A stretch of DNA of 64,000 bases from Pelobates cultripes (taxonomy: Eukaryota > Chordata > Amphibia > Anura > Pelobatidae). The position numbers were made by a program, and so were the translations under genes. Under the pieces are notes generated by a model. That model saw nothing but the letters and a program-made list of their open reading frames with translations, was not told the origin of the DNA and searched no databases. This document shows, in pieces, positions 45,676-58,495 of this stretch (its first letter is position 1; each line of letters starts with the position of its first letter). The DNA is taken from the NCBI GenBank assembly GCA_933207985.1, contig OW240916.1, positions 131,825,464 to 131,889,463 of the forward strand, in the 5' to 3' direction.

Positions 45676-48380
45676 TGAAGGGTGACAACATTCTAGAATA
45701 TTTTCAGCTTGACCATGGAGTGATAGGAAGTGTTCAATATTAGGTTTGGAACTCTTGCCAGTCCCATAAGAATTGGCAACTCTCTCCTTGAGATTCTCGG
45801 AAATGTGTTTTGATTAAAGGATGAATCACTGTGCTGTAAAGAGCTGACTCTCAAGATGTCAACCAACATTTGTGTATGTTTTATAGGCAAGGGCTGGTAA
45901 GATTCACACCTGACTGCCATCCTGTTGCTGCAACATCTGACTCAAATTACCTACTTAATAGAGTCAATTATCGTAGAATGTCTTATAGGGTTTCCAACAG
46001 TGACAGCATGTTGGATCAAAGTATTCAGAAATAAATAAAAATGTTATATATAAATATATTTGCCTGTTTGTTATTTCTTTAATCAAACATTTGGGACTTA
46101 GGTGACGAGTAGATCATTTTTTTTTGTTGTTAAAAAAATGCAGGAAGAATGATAATGATAGAAGGGTTCACAAACTTTCTCTCTTCTCTCGTCACTGCAC
46201 ATCAATAAATTCATTGTATTTTTCATCAAGTGATAAGTGGAAGAATACTTATCTAACTCAGGTTTATATTTTTAGAACAAATTAACTAATGGTAAGCTAT
46301 GTCTGTGACGAGCACTGACTGATTTAAGTAATATTTGTAAATTGATGAATTCGTTAAAATATGGGACAATAAATGAAGACTAAAGTCTGCTTACCATTAC
46401 TGAAGTCAGGAATATAATTTCCAAATGAGTCACTGTGTACTTGCCCTCTGGATCTGAATAATACAAATGTAAAGTAGATTGACAATCTCATGAAATGAAC
46501 ATTTAATAAAAGTTGATCTTAATAAAAATATTTATTTTTGTTCAGTGAACAGCTTTTATATTATTATGCTGTGGAAACCAAATATATATTTTATAGAAAT
46601 GGGGATTAAAAAAAACCAAATAATAATAATAATAATTTCTTCAAGACGCAGAAGACAAGTCATGTAAATGTATAATGTATATGGACAATTGCCTTATATA
46701 TTTATTTCCTTTGCATGAAATCTCCTAAGGAATTAAAATACATGTTCCAAGTGAAAAAATATGATGATTTTTGAGGGTTTTTCATTTTCCAAATTTCAAA
46801 GCATTGCAAACAGATGTTTGCTAAGATTACATCATAAATCAGAAAATGTTAAACATACTGTACAGAAAACAAAATGTTTATTATGGTTTATTTAGGTGAA
46901 ATGTTAATAATGTAGTTGTCTAATTTTTTTTAAAGATTTTGTTGAATTAACTTGCATATATATCATGAAATGAAACGAAACATTTCCAAGTTGGCTACTT
47001 ACTAAAGGCAAGTCATTTCAAAGCTGCACTACCGATACTAATTAAAATGGTTACAGGGTTTGAAAATTAGCAAAATTTATATTGTGGGTAAGTAAGCTCG
47101 GACCTAGCTGATGTTTTTATGCAGATAATTTCATTTTGAAGTAAGAATATTACTACAAGACAGGAGGTTTCATATTTCGCTTAACACTTTCAATTGTGAG
47201 TTGTGTCTTTTTTTTTATTTAATTTTTTTTTTTTTTAAAGCCATTTTCTTGGTTTAGAACCTTCAGCAGTTTAATAAATAGCTCTAAATGTCGGTATCCT
47301 TATACATGGCAATTGCATTTGTCTACTCAAATATAGAAAATTAATAATTGGGAAAATTGCTTTTCTTAATTTTGATTTTTGTCAGCCCATCCTCTCCCCA
47401 ATTTTACAGAGGCAATGGGAAGTTGAGCAACTCTGTAAAATACTTTTCTCATTGAGTGGTCAAAGTAAGTGGTTAAACTGTATGAGCAGATTACTTTTTC
47501 AACTATTTATAATTTGGAAGAAAATGGAGATTTGTATCTGCAGGTAGCAATCCAACCATACTGGGTCCTTCAGTGATCACACATGAAGGACGTCATCATT
47601 ACAGACAGTTTATGTTCCACAAATATTAATAAAGATATAGAATCTTTTTTTTACATTTGTTTTGTACATTTGTTTCTGGTTGTAGTGAGCATTTAAATTA
47701 ACACCACGGAGACTAAAACAATTGTAATGCATCTGATAGATCGTGGCCTCATTAGTATGTTCTAGTTTTTGCAAGGTTAACTATGTATACACACACTGGA
47801 AACTTGGACATTTAATACAATTCTAATATTTCATTTTAATTGATTGCCCTGCTTGCAACTCAGTGTTACTCAGTAGAACAACTGTCATAATCCAGAAATT
47901 TTTCAGAAATATGAGAACTTCAAGCATTGCAACCTATGTGAAAGAAATCAAGCTGTCGGACATTTCCTGCTACAGTAAATAAGGCAGTTAAAATGGTGCT
48001 CTCTTTCTATCTGCCGTTACTCATAGTGCCACGAGAGACATCCACAATGTTATAGTCAGTTTGAACAAGCACTAAAAGTATTGATTACTATTTAATGTCA
48101 ATAAAGTGGTCTGGGTCCAGTGGTTCTGTTGTTTTAACCCTTCAATTTAAAACATTGCCATTTTGCAGAAATATCTAGTGGCTGTGCTCCCGACAGCCAC
48201 TAGTGGTGCTTAAACCCCATAACTGAGTCAAACGCAGTTCTTCAATCATATAAGCTCATAGATAAGCATGAGAAGCTATGGATTGGACAAGAATGCAGAA
48301 TAGTCAGCAAGCGTGCTGACAAAAACAGAAGGGGAGAAGATGGCTGCAGCAGTGGTGTCCCGGAACTAAAAACAAGGTAA
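45676..48380. other. AT-rich DNA, mostly unique
   Basis: About 2.7 kb with stops in every frame, no repeat ends and no recognised RNA gene. A CTCTAGTGGCTGT-like module sits at about 48170-48215. This is the least repetitive part of the window. Confidence 0.5.
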
Positions 48381-48395
48381 GTAATCCCTTCTGTC

Positions 48396-48960
48396 AGTCC
48401 CTACATTGGCTTCCTATAAAATGTAGAGCTCAATTTAAAATTCTGGTTCTTGCTTTCAAATCTCTACATAATGCTGCTCCCACCTATCTATCCTCCCTTA
48501 TACACAAGTATGTCCCGTCTAGGCCCTTACGATCTGCTGAAGACTTACATCTATCTTCTGTCCGTACTCCCACCTCTGATGCTCGCCTTCAAGATTTCTC
48601 GGGGGCTGCACCATTCCTGTGGAACTCGCTTCCCTCCTCCGTTAGATGCTCACCCAGTCTCCACTCCTTCAAAAAATCGTTAAAAACCTACTTCTTCATA
48701 AAAGCGTATCAATTAAACTGTTAATAGCTCCTGACTGATTCCTCTTCTGCAACTGTCACTAGTCTAATACTATCCTTACCTTTTTGTGTCATTTTACCCC
48801 ACTCCCTCTAGCATGTAGCTCATTAAGCAGGGCCCTCAACCCCTCTGTTCCTGTGTGTCCAACTTGTCTGGTTACAACTACATGTCTGTTCGTCCACCCA
48901 TTGTAAAGCGCTCCGGTATTTGACGGTGCTCTATAAATATCATAATAATAATAATTGTGG
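48396..48960 (+). mobile_element. L2-like LINE 3' end
   Basis: The forward strand reads the end of a CR1/L2-group ORF2 in two frames: LHWLPIKCRAQFKIL, FKSLHNAAPTYLSSL, SRPLRSAEDLHL, AAPFLWNSLPSSVR and SFKKSLKTYFF. This is the usual C-terminal region after the RT domain. It is followed by a short 3' UTR and an ATAATAATAAT tail, the microsatellite-like end of L2-type LINEs. 5' truncated. Confidence 0.78.
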
Positions 48961-48961
48961 T

Positions 48962-49790
48962 CACACTGAAAGAAAGGGAAATTTATAGTCATTTATAAAA
49001 AAAACATTTTGGGACTATCGATTGCCTTTAATGGTCGTTCTCTTTTTGATGAAGATGTGTCAATGCTAAAAAGGTTGTATTTTGTGTGCAAACTGCTAAA
49101 TGTTGAGAGACATATTTTCCGTGATCGTTGCACCTTATTTATCACTATGCCCCAGAATAGCACCTGTTTTTGCATTAATAACCAACTCATTCCCATTTGT
49201 GTGCTAACCTTTGTCTTTATCTGCAGTTTCTTTTAATGAAAGCCATGTTTATTGTATGGGATTAATCTCGGTGTACAAAAAAAAAAACTCACACACAAAA
49301 AAAAACACACATTGTAGTTCTCACATTCCTGGGCCATTATGTTGGACTTGAACAGTGAGCTAAAATTGTCTTTCTGCCCCTGGCTGCAAGGGAACCATAT
49401 GGTCATAGATTTAATCTCCTCGTATTATTTTTTATCAGTTTTGCTGTATAGCATGTTAATAGGCAATGCGTATCGCAGCTGATATTTTATATACCATGTA
49501 AAAGGCCTGCATAGCATGAATCATGAAAGAGAAATATACCTGGTTAATGGCTCTATACTGTTTGAGGTGCATCAAATTTATGGTCAAAGACAGCAGCTTC
49601 CTCTGAAACATTCCTATAGAGACACATTACAACTGTTAAGTGAGCAGACAGGAAATTCTGTATTAAAGGCATAGTTGCTCCCAAATGGCTTTAAAAAAAA
49701 TGCAGGCCAGCTACCTTAAAAAATAATCGTGCTTCAGAGCTTAAAGTTCTATAGATTGTCTTTAAAAAATGCACGACCAGTGTATAGTCG
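48962..49790. other. Unannotated DNA
   Basis: No gene or repeat recognised. A frames at 49270-49310 (AAAAAAAAAACTCACACAC) are low-complexity. Confidence 0.45.
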
Positions 49791-49794
49791 CTAT

Positions 49795-50500
49795 ATGGGC
49801 AGTCAAAACCTTGGACAAAACCCCCCCACATACCTACCCCCAATAACACACTGACACTAGGGTATATGGGTCAAATTGTCCACAGCTTTATTAAACAAAT
49901 ATAATAACAATAATAATAATCATAATAATTATAATAATAATTTAACATATGAACATGGGTCATTGCCCCACATACTCCGCCCTCGCATCCGTATCCTTCT
50001 TTTAATATAAAAGGCAATGACCCCAACATAAATAACATATATATATCACAATTTTCAACATTACTCCAACATGAACAAACTTAAAGTGCCAAACATAAAT
50101 TAACCACGGCAGGGGTATATCTGGATATCCCTACCCCACCAGGTTCTGAGCCACCTCCAGGACTCGAAACCTACCAACCACCAATGACCACAATTTTCCA
50201 TGTCCATCACGTTCCTCATGAGGAGCCTATTTTCTCTTCTTCAGCTCCCTATCCTGCCGCTGTGACAAAACGGGATAACCCCCATTTCTAAAACCAAATC
50301 CCAGGGAGAGTGGGTGGGACAAACTCAACCAGGTAGGAGATTAAAGTGACTCATTCCAAAATGGCTACCTATTTAAATAGCCAAACCCCTTTACCCACAA
50401 TCCACCAGTCCTAGCCGCTTCCTCCTAAGCCAGCCTCCTAACCCCTGTCAAGGCCCTTTTCCGCTAAGCTGCGCTTTGGCTCCATGGGGCTACATTTTCC
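49795..50500 (-). mobile_element. Probable LTR or LTR-like repeat (reverse strand)
   Basis: On the reverse strand the segment has a TATTTAAATAGG TATA-like box (complement of about 50368-50383), a transcribed-type region, and AATAAAGCTGTGG as a poly(A) signal (complement of about 49883-49895), then a GT-rich stretch. This U3-R-U5 order fits an LTR. No target duplication or TG...CA boundary was settled. Confidence 0.4.
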
Positions 50501-50554
50501 AAAATTCTTTATGATATGATTTTGATTTATTTATTTTTTGTAGCAAAATAACCT

Positions 50555-50564
50555 CTTTACATAC

Positions 50565-50620
<56 letters not shown>
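50555..50620. repeat. ACAT and TA microsatellites
   Basis: ACATACATACATACAT followed by about 18 TA repeats. Confidence 0.95.
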
Positions 50621-50639
50621 TATACATATATATGTGTTT

Positions 50640-52805
50640 GTATATATACCTGGTCTTTCAAGGGGCTTACGGTATTAAAACCATATGTTGCTATGGAAAG
50701 ACACCTGGTTGTCAATTGACCAAACTGATGGATCATAAGGTAAAGGAGTTAAGGATTGTCTACATATCACTAGTCTTAAGCACGTCTACCAATCTGTCTA
50801 CATTGACAACGTTATGTGAGGACTTCCAGATCTTGTATACCCATATTACAATATTCAAATATTTGGACAGCAGCCCAGCTTCAGGTACACATAAGACATT
50901 TCAGCTGTGTGCTTGACGAACACATCCCTGATCATGTATCATTTTATCATAGTTCATTATAAGTAGACATCAGTTTTTACTCATTAGTTACCGAAATATG
51001 CTTCCTTTAATTTATTAGCATATATATCAATGTTTTAATTACCTACACATGCTGTTATGCAAAAATCACAAAGTTAAGTAGCTCTCTGCAGGCGGAATCA
51101 AGACGTTTCTTGCTTATATGCTATGTAAGCCTTTCACGGAGGCCTCTTTCTCTCACTGCTGCCTCAGGGACCAAGAAACAGACGTGCAGGCCAGCACCAT
51201 TTTGATGCAACATGGAGAATTTACTTTTCCCCCTAGCAGAACAAGGAGGAGAAATATTGTCTTGTGTCTAAAATTCTTTACCAGAATTGTAGTCCTGCCC
51301 TTCTTTACATGTTAAGATGGGTTGGTGAATGCATGTAAGACTCCTAATTAATTCCCAATGACCTTCACTGCTTAATTCGCGTATTAAAACATTTAGGCCC
51401 TTATATCTTTTTGACATTTCTCATCCTGTCTGGAGCTGTTTTCTGCCACTAGACTGACTCAATGAAATGTACCCATTCACCCAGGCTTTAGAATGATTAA
51501 AGATTGTCATGCTAAATTAGACACAGAAATGTCATAGGCAGTTCCCAGAAATGATCTCTAGGAGATTAAATTATCTAACCATCTCTTCACTCCTATACGT
51601 TCACCCGATAATGGTTAGAAGTCTCTTTATCTAAAAAAAAATAAAAGACATTTAAAACAAAAAAAAATCTCTTTTCACAAGATCCTGAAGTCTAATTAAT
51701 AAATTCTGTTTTAAACATGGCGCTTTATGTACCCCCTTCCAACAAAAGAAGCAATTTATCATTAAACACAAGGGAAACATCCATTTTGCCTGTGTTTTTC
51801 TTCTTATTAGTTGCAAGTCTTCTTGGTATACATTTGTGCTCCTCACATTCCGTATTGTTCATGTTAGACAGACATTAGTGCAAGAGCCTTGTTTACGAAC
51901 AGATTGTAGAAAAGCTGTGTGAAAGTGGCCAGAAAGTGTGTTGTCTGAATGTCCTGATTTAACTTATCCTCTGCACCAGTCTTTTAACTCTGCAACCTCA
52001 GCTTTTATGATTTCAGCTTGTTATTGGCCACTAAAGGAACTTCACTCAGTTTACCTTTATTAGGTGAAGAGGCAGAATGAGGGATGATTTAAGGAACAGA
52101 AGGAGCAATGAAAATCCCATTATCATTGGAGTGGAACTGTGGTCTATCAATGCTCTGCCCACTCCTCACTCAAAGAGTTAAAAAAACAGCCAAAGGTGTC
52201 TCAACTCTAATACTTGTCTACACTCACTTATTTAATGCCATTTTTTTACTGAAGGGCACAATATTCCTCCTGAGAAATAGTGAAATGTGTCTGGTAATTA
52301 GATGGGCAACTGCACTAACCAATGAGGTTATATGGACTCAAGCAGAAGTGCACAGAGAGTAAAAGTAATAGTTTGACAAACTGGATGTAACCTGCTCATT
52401 AAAATGGCATTGAAGATTAGGGGCTCTAGTGGTTGCAGGGGCGATGGGGACTGTGGAAGATGCAAGGGGATCAGGATCTGCACTTTAACAGTTTAACACA
52501 GCATCCCCACATAATTTCAATCACCCACACACTCAGACCCCACATACTGTCACCCAGTGAGACTGGTTAAGTTTTATGTTGGTGGGGTGTCAAACTCCTC
52601 TTCCAAAAATGTTCTCCTTGTTACACGGTACAGAGATACTCATACAACACTGACAGCAGAGCATTATAGATTCCTGTACAATAAAACAAACAAGGCACAA
52701 CATAAAGTATAACATACATAGACCTGAGTAAAATACAGAGATAGCCATAGCACAGCTGAGAAAAAAAAAAAAAAAAGATATAATACACAGAGCTGTGCAG
52801 AATAC
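50640..52805. other. AT-rich DNA, mostly unique
   Basis: Short frames only. No repeat boundaries, splice-coherent exons or RNA genes recognised. Confidence 0.45.
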
Positions 52806-52810
52806 AAAGA

Positions 52811-53310
52811 TACAGTGAGACCTCGGTTTACGAATTTAATGCGTTTTCCGGGACATTTCTTATTGCGAAACATTTGTAAACCGAAGCAGTTTCCCAAAGG
52901 AATGCATTGAAAACCAATTAATCCGTTCTGGAGGTCAGAAATAAGTCAAAATGAGCTGGCATGGAAACCAACCCACAATGCAGAACACACAATAAAAGGC
53001 ATGCAAACGACAAAGCTCAGCTCCCTACCTTTCCACAGCTTGAGAAATGCACCAAAAAGTCCCAAAACAACTGCAAACAATTTCCAGAATGGCTCCAAAA
53101 CTCGATGCAAAAGCCGCTCCAACACCTCCACACTCGACACCACGTGCTACCCACAGGCTCCAGCATACAGGGGGCGGTGCTATAAACCTCCCAGGTGCAA
53201 TGCATCATGGGGAAACTTGCTTTGTATTGCGAAATTTTTTTGTAAAACGTGGCATTATTTTCAATGGATTTTCATTTGTAAACCGAAAATTATGTTAACC
53301 GTAAAAATAC
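52811..53310. mobile_element. Tigger/pogo-like MITE, degenerate
   Basis: Left end TACAGTGAGACCTCGGTTTACG, a TA followed by the CAGTG-A-CCTCGG sequence typical of Tigger-type ends. Right part GTAAACCGAAAATTATGTTAACCG is a decayed inverse. The interior is GC-richer and non-coding. Confidence 0.6.
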
Positions 53311-53459
53311 ACAGAGCTGGGTAGACCAGGGAGAAATCCATAGAATAGAATACAAAGAAATAACACACAGAGCTGGGCTCAATAAGGTGATAACAGAACT
53401 ATCCCATACAGCCAGGATCACTTTGATGCATTACACAGATTTGCAGTACAGAGATACCC

Positions 53460-53640
53460 ACACAGCATACGTCTCTGTATAATGCTCCAACTCTCTCTCT
53501 CTCTCTGTCAATCTTTATAACTCTTAGTTCTCCCTTTCATGATCTCAGAAGAGTTAGTGGCAGACTAACAGAAGAGTTAGTTGGCTTTCTATTAAATATT
53601 GCTGCTGTTATGAAACATGTCTACTACTCTATTAGCCCTC
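53460..53640. repeat. CT microsatellite and unannotated DNA
   Basis: A CTCTCTCTCTCTCTC run at about 53490-53506. Otherwise nothing recognised. Confidence 0.6.
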
Positions 53641-53660
53641 AGCACACAGTGTGCACATGG

Positions 53661-54163
53661 TTAAAGGGACACTCCAGGCACCAAAACAACTCCATCTAAA
53701 TGCGTTCTTACTTCAAGTAGTTAAACCGTTCTCCAGTGCCAGTCTCCACCTCCCCTGGTGGCTTCTGGCTTCTGAATTTTCAGATTCGGGAAGCGCTGAG
53801 TGCCACCGGACAGGAGTGCTGAGCAGACAGATAACAATCTCAGCAAGTTGATGACTCCCTATTTGCTAAACTGGCTTGAAAAAAAATACACTTGTTTGCA
53901 AGCCAGTTTAGTGAATAAGGAGTCGCTGATTGGCTGAGACGGTCAGCGGACCACTCTCAGCCAATATGCGCCACTCTGATTCATGAACCTGAAAATTCAA
54001 AAGCTGGAAGCCATCAGGGAAGTAGTGGAGCCCAGCTCTGGAGGCATATTTGGGATTACAAAATAATGATTTAACCCCTTGAGGTAAGAGTGCCTCCAGG
54101 GGCCTCCTGTTACTACTACAAATTTATTAAGATGACGTTTTGGTGCCTGGAGTGTTCCTTTAA
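53661..54163. mobile_element. TTAA-flanked non-coding element
   Basis: Starts TTAAAGGGACACTCCAGGCACC and ends GGTGCCTGGAGTGTTCCTTTAA, clean inverted ends with TTAA at both edges. Interior AAGCCAGTTTAG-type words form a further inverted pair (CTAAACTGGCTTG at 53867 with CAAGCCAGTTTAG at 53898). Confidence 0.88.
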
Positions 54164-54239
54164 CCCCTTAAGGACACATGACATGTGTGACATGTCATGA
54201 TTCCCTTTTATTCCAGAAGTTTGGTCCTTAAGGGGTTAA
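54160..54239. mobile_element. 80-bp TTAA palindromic MITE
   Basis: TTAACCCCTTAAGGAC at the left and GTCCTTAAGGGGTTAA at the right are exact inverses, with ACATGACATGTGTGACATGTCATG inside. It shares its first TTAA with the preceding element. Confidence 0.85.
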
Positions 54240-54241
54240 AG

Positions 54242-54381
54242 CAGTGCTTCTCAAGTCACTCCTAACAGTCCAGAGTCTAAGGTGTTTTTAGCTTGTTTTT
54301 TGAAACATCTTAGACATACTGGGGTAATCCCTAAATCCTGGACTGTTCGGTGTGCCTTGAGGAGAGGGTTGAGGAGCACTG
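54242..54381. mobile_element. hAT MITE, 140 bp
   Basis: Ends CAGTGCTTCTCAA and TTGAGGAGCACTG. The flanks GGTTAAAG and CTTTAAAG agree at six of eight bases. The interior AACAGTCCAGAG / ATCCTGGACTGTT is an inverted pair shared with the MITE at 63267. Confidence 0.8.
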
Positions 54382-54459
54382 CTTTAAAGCATCAAGATAC
54401 TGATAGACTACAACCATGTCAGTTACTCCTGATTCGCTATTATTTCTCAGCACACAGAG

Positions 54460-54780
54460 TTAAAGGACCACTATAGTGCCAGGAAAACATACTAGTTTTC
54501 CTGGCACTATAGTGCCCTGAGGGTGACCCCACCCGCCCAGCTCTGGGGAGAGGAAAGGGGTAAAAACGTACCTTTTTCAAGTGCTGGATGGGGAGCTCTC
54601 CTCCTCCGATCCTCCTCCGTTCCTCCCATTCGACTGAATGCGCACGCACGGCAAGAGCTGCGCACGCATTCAGCCGGTCGCATAGGAAAGCATTTACAAT
54701 GCTTTCCTATGGACGCTTGCGTGCTCTCACTGTGATTTTCACAGTGAGAATCACGCAAGCGCCTCTAGCGGCTGTCAATG
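54460..54780. mobile_element. TTAA-type element with CTCTAGTGGCTGTC module, 3' part missing
   Basis: Starts TTAAAGGACCACTATAGTGCC. Reading right it meets GGAAAGCATTTACAATGCTTTCC, CACTGTGATTTTCACAGTG and CTCTAGCGGCTGTCAATG. The same parts occur in inverse order at 60935-61274, so these are two copies in opposite orientation. The 60-70 codon frame common to both is a shared-repeat artefact. Confidence 0.78.
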
Positions 54781-54784
54781 GCCA

Positions 54785-55510
54785 GAAACATTACAGTTTT
54801 TAACAATTTCAGAAAAGTACTTTTTATATTACATACAAACATAATTTTAACATGGTCTGGGGAGCAACATACTTAAATTTCACGAAAATCCGTTCGGTAG
54901 TTTTCGTGTTGCGTCGTGTGGAAGTTTGACTGGCTCCCTGCATGCTGGTATCCGATTTAGAGTTCCATAAAGTCAGTAGCAAGAGCCGCTCTCTGTTCGC
55001 TTCCAACTACACAAAAACCACCGCTCGTATGGTACAGCTGGTTACATACGCATGTTCCCCTCGTTCGGTAGATTCTATCTACCGAATGCCAGTTTGATTC
55101 GTGGAGGGGAACGTATACATCCAGGACTGGTATGAAGACCGGGCGTGGCGAGAACACGTGGCGAGAACAAAGGATGGCGGCCATCTTAAAACTCACGAAC
55201 GCGGTCAGCGGGGCGTACGCATGAATTGCCTGGAACTATTTTCGGCAAGGCAAACATGCGTACGCCCCGCTGACCGCGTTCGTGAGTTTTAAGATGGCCG
55301 CCATCCTTTGTTCTCGCCACGTGTTCGTATGCCGAATGGCAGCCACCCAGGAGCAATTAAGTTGTGGTTTTTCTCCACACTCTAATGCTGATTGCTACCC
55401 AGTGTGGTCTCTGTTCGGTAGACAAATACATTTATTCACATACATCATAATACGAACTGATTACAAGCATTTAAACAGCAGGGAGAGGATATAACTGAAG
55501 GCACACAGGT
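54785..55510. mobile_element. LTR-like segment enclosing a perfect 72-bp inverted repeat
   Basis: Words such as GCAAGAGCCG, CGTTCGGTAGATTC, CCGAATG and GAATTGCCTGGAACTATTTT recall the LTRs at 20599-22516. Target duplications were not found. The inverted repeat is described separately. Confidence 0.4.
55152..55326. repeat. Perfect 72-bp inverted repeat
   Basis: Arms 55152-55223 and 55255-55326 are identical in inverse orientation, with a 31-base loop. The outer ends are GAACACGTGGCGAG, the inner ends GGGGCGTACGCATG. The middle contains AAGATGGCCGCCATC-type sequence, itself partly palindromic. Confidence 0.97.
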
Positions 55511-55689
55511 AAGTATATGGCAATCCTTTACACTGAGCTTACATATGAATAGCCATTGGAGTGATACTAAAAACCTCCAGCTATTTTAATGTGCATAGGG
55601 ATTTTGGATTGTGCACAAGCAGCCTTTCTATTTGTCTTTTATTGTATGTATTGTGGTTTATGTTTACTACAGCCATTGCTACCAATCAT

Positions 55690-56050
55690 GAGTAGTGGGA
55701 GTTTAAGCACACTATTAATAACACTGTTCCTACCTACCTATTCTCACTAATACACAAGTATTTCTAATCCAGGCCCTACGTTCAGTGGAAGACCTGCATC
55801 TATATTCTGTTCACACTTGAACCTCAGTTACATCTCTAAGACTTCTCTAGGGCTATACAGCTCCTAAGGAACTACCTTCCCCAGTATCCATTCCTTCATA
55901 AAATCATTTCTTCAGGGAGGCATATTAATTAAACCGCTTTCCCTCCCGGCACCTTCATAACCCACCTTGCTTCCTCTCCTGCTACTGTACCATGAAAATG
56001 TTTAACCTCCTCTAGAAACATACTTTTCCCACCATGAAATACATCTTACC
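55690..56050 (+). repeat. Decayed L2-like LINE fragment
   Basis: It follows the 48450-48720 segment at low identity: CACAAGTATTTCTAATCCAGGCCCTACG, GAAGACCTGCATCTATATTCTG, then CTTCATAAAATCATTTCTTC. No readable frame. Confidence 0.5.
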
Positions 56051-56229
56051 TCTTCTGTCACTTTTCCCCACTCTCCATTAGGACCAATCCTAGTGTCACA
56101 GATGCCTGGGTGCAGAATTTTTGTTGTTGCCCCCAGGTGGGCGTGGTCATCATACTAACCCCTCCCCTTTACAAATGCCCAAACCTGCCTGTTTCTATGC
56201 CAACGACTCTACCTTTCTATCTATAAGCC

Positions 56230-56470
56230 ACACACCCTTTTGTAATCAGACGCCCTCTCTCACTGACAGACACACACACACCCACCAATTTGACACACAC
56301 TGACAGATGTACTGACACTCTCAATGACAGACGCACAATCTCACTGATTTGAAACACACTTACTGACAGTCACACTTACTGACAGTCACACTTACTGACA
56401 GTCACACACATACAAACACTCTCACAGATTCAAAACACACTCACTAACAAACAAAAATCTACTAATCAAC
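56230..56470. repeat. CACTCACTGACAGACACA tandem tract
   Basis: Degenerate CA-rich units. It is continued at 57015-57060 after the palindrome, so the palindrome inserted in this tract. Confidence 0.8.
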
Positions 56471-56566
56471 AAATTGACAGATAAATAGATATAATGTACT
56501 TAACTTAGTACAATGCAGATAGCTTCCCTAGAGGCCTTTCCCACTTGCGCCTCTATAGTATCAGAT

Positions 56567-57014
56567 GGATAAAAATGGAAATACGGATACAGCTAGGTGC
56601 TAGAATATAAAAAGAACAAACAACACATAGTGATGTACGGTATATATAGGTAACACGCAGTGGTGAAAGGTTGCACTCACAGAATAAAAATCAGGTAAAC
56701 GCCTTGAGATCCACAAGTGGATTACACTGGCCCGTCGTCCACCGTAAGGGGTAGTAGATAATCAGCAGGCACAGGTACTTTGAGATACAAAGTCAGGATT
56801 CACTTGCAAAAATGTGTATGTATTTAGGCACTAACTGTCTGATAAAATATTGTATGTAAAAAAGGTGTATAAAAGATCTAACACATCTCGTCCAACGCAG
56901 AGGACTTCAGAGATAAAATAAACAGCAATACAGAAAAAACAGATGTGCATCACTATGTGCTGTTTGTTTTTTATATTCTAGCACCTAGCTGTATCCCTAT
57001 TTCCATTTTTATCC
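56567..57014. mobile_element. 448-bp palindromic element
   Basis: Arms 56567-56637 (GGATAAAAATGGAAATACGG...) and 56945-57014 are inverse copies with few changes. The 307-bp centre is not paired. It interrupts a CA-rich tract. No target duplication could be confirmed. Confidence 0.75.
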
Positions 57015-57094
57015 AAAACACACTCACTGACAGACACACACTCTCACTGATTTAAAAAAAACTCACAGACCAAGCAGGGCAAATATATGGGAGG

Positions 57095-57640
57095 GGGAGT
57101 GGTCTGTATTGTGTGTGGGGGGAGGGGAGCTAGGGGCTAGTGGCTTTAGTGGGGGGGATAAGGGCAGTATTGTGGGGGATTGGGGTTTTATTGTGATGGG
57201 ATCAGGGGCCATATTGTGGGGGGGTTGATTCTTTACTGTGGGGAGGATTGGGGAAGTATTGTGGGGAATCGGGGCTTAAGTGGGGAATAGGAAAACTATA
57301 GTATTGGGACTCCAGTGTGGTGGTATAGTGACAGTATTGTGGGGGATAAGGGCTTTAGTGTGGGGGATAGCAGGGTATTGTCTACGAATAGGGACAGTAT
57401 TGTGGCAGGCTAGGGACTTTGTGGTGGGAGATAGGAATTGTATCGTGGTGGATTTGGACTTTAGTGGGGGGGATAGGGGCAGTATTGTCGGAGGTAGAGG
57501 TATTAGAGTGTGGGTGGAGTGTAGAAACCGTATTGTGTCGTGTTGGGACTTTAGTGGGGTATTGAACAGTATTGGGGGGATTTGGACATTAGTGGGGGGA
57601 TAGGGGCCATGGCGTGGTGGGTAGGGGCAGTATTGTCTTG
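57095..57640. repeat. G-rich minisatellite (GGGGATAGGGGCAGTATTGTGG)
   Basis: Degenerate units of about 20-45 bp with GGGCAGTATTGTG and GGGACTTTAGTG cores. The frame at 57280-57603 is an artefact. Confidence 0.88.
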
Positions 57641-58234
57641 GAACAAGGTTACCTTAGTCGGGAGTCACAGCCCACGGTAACCAGTACAGTAAGATGTAGT
57701 AATTTCTTTTATTCTAATTTTATTTTGTATAAATAAAGTTTTAGTTTTTACTACTTTATTTACTGTTCCTGGTACATCTTGAATCCTGGCCTATATCCTA
57801 TGGTGGGGATTATACCACCACATGCTGTCTATACCAGAGCAAGATATTTGCTCTGGAATTTGTAAGTAGGATACTTTTCCTTTATTTATATATTTTGAAT
57901 AGACATACTATACCATTGGATTTTATTCTTATTTTTTCTATATCTACCACTGTGGAGGATTGGACACCGTATTATACCATCATCTATATCCAGAGCAGTG
58001 GCGGATCCAGAGCCTGATCTCGGGTGGGGCACTTGTAGATTATTTAAATAAATAATCCAGGCACAATAACCACTACAGCTCAGTGTAGTAGTTATGGTGT
58101 CAGTAGTGCCAGGATTCCACCCCAGAGTAAGTAGTCATACCGTTTAAGAACAGTTTGACAACTTACCTGGGGTCTGCTGGGATATAGGAGCAGTGGTGTG
58201 TGTTAAGGGTGAAGTGTGTGAGTGCGGCAGTGTA

Positions 58235-58495
58235 TGTCAGGGACAGTGTTTGTGGGGCAGTGTGTGTATGGGGACAGTGTTTGTGGGGCAGTGTGTGTAT
58301 GGGGACAGTGTTTGTGGGGCATGTGTGTGTATGGGGGCAGTGTGTGTATTGGGACAGTGTTTGTGGGGCAGTGTGTGTATGGGGGGCAGTGTGTGTATGG
58401 GGATAGTGTTTGTGGAGCAGTGTGTGTATGGGGGGCAGTGTGTGTATGGGGACAGTGTGTGTATGGGAGACAGTGTTTGTGGGGCAGTGTGTGTA
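58235..58495. repeat. 32-bp minisatellite (GGGACAGTGTTTGTGGGGCAG)
   Basis: Regular units of GGGACAGTGTTTGTGGGGCAG followed by TGTGTGTATG. The array runs into the assembly gap. Confidence 0.95.
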
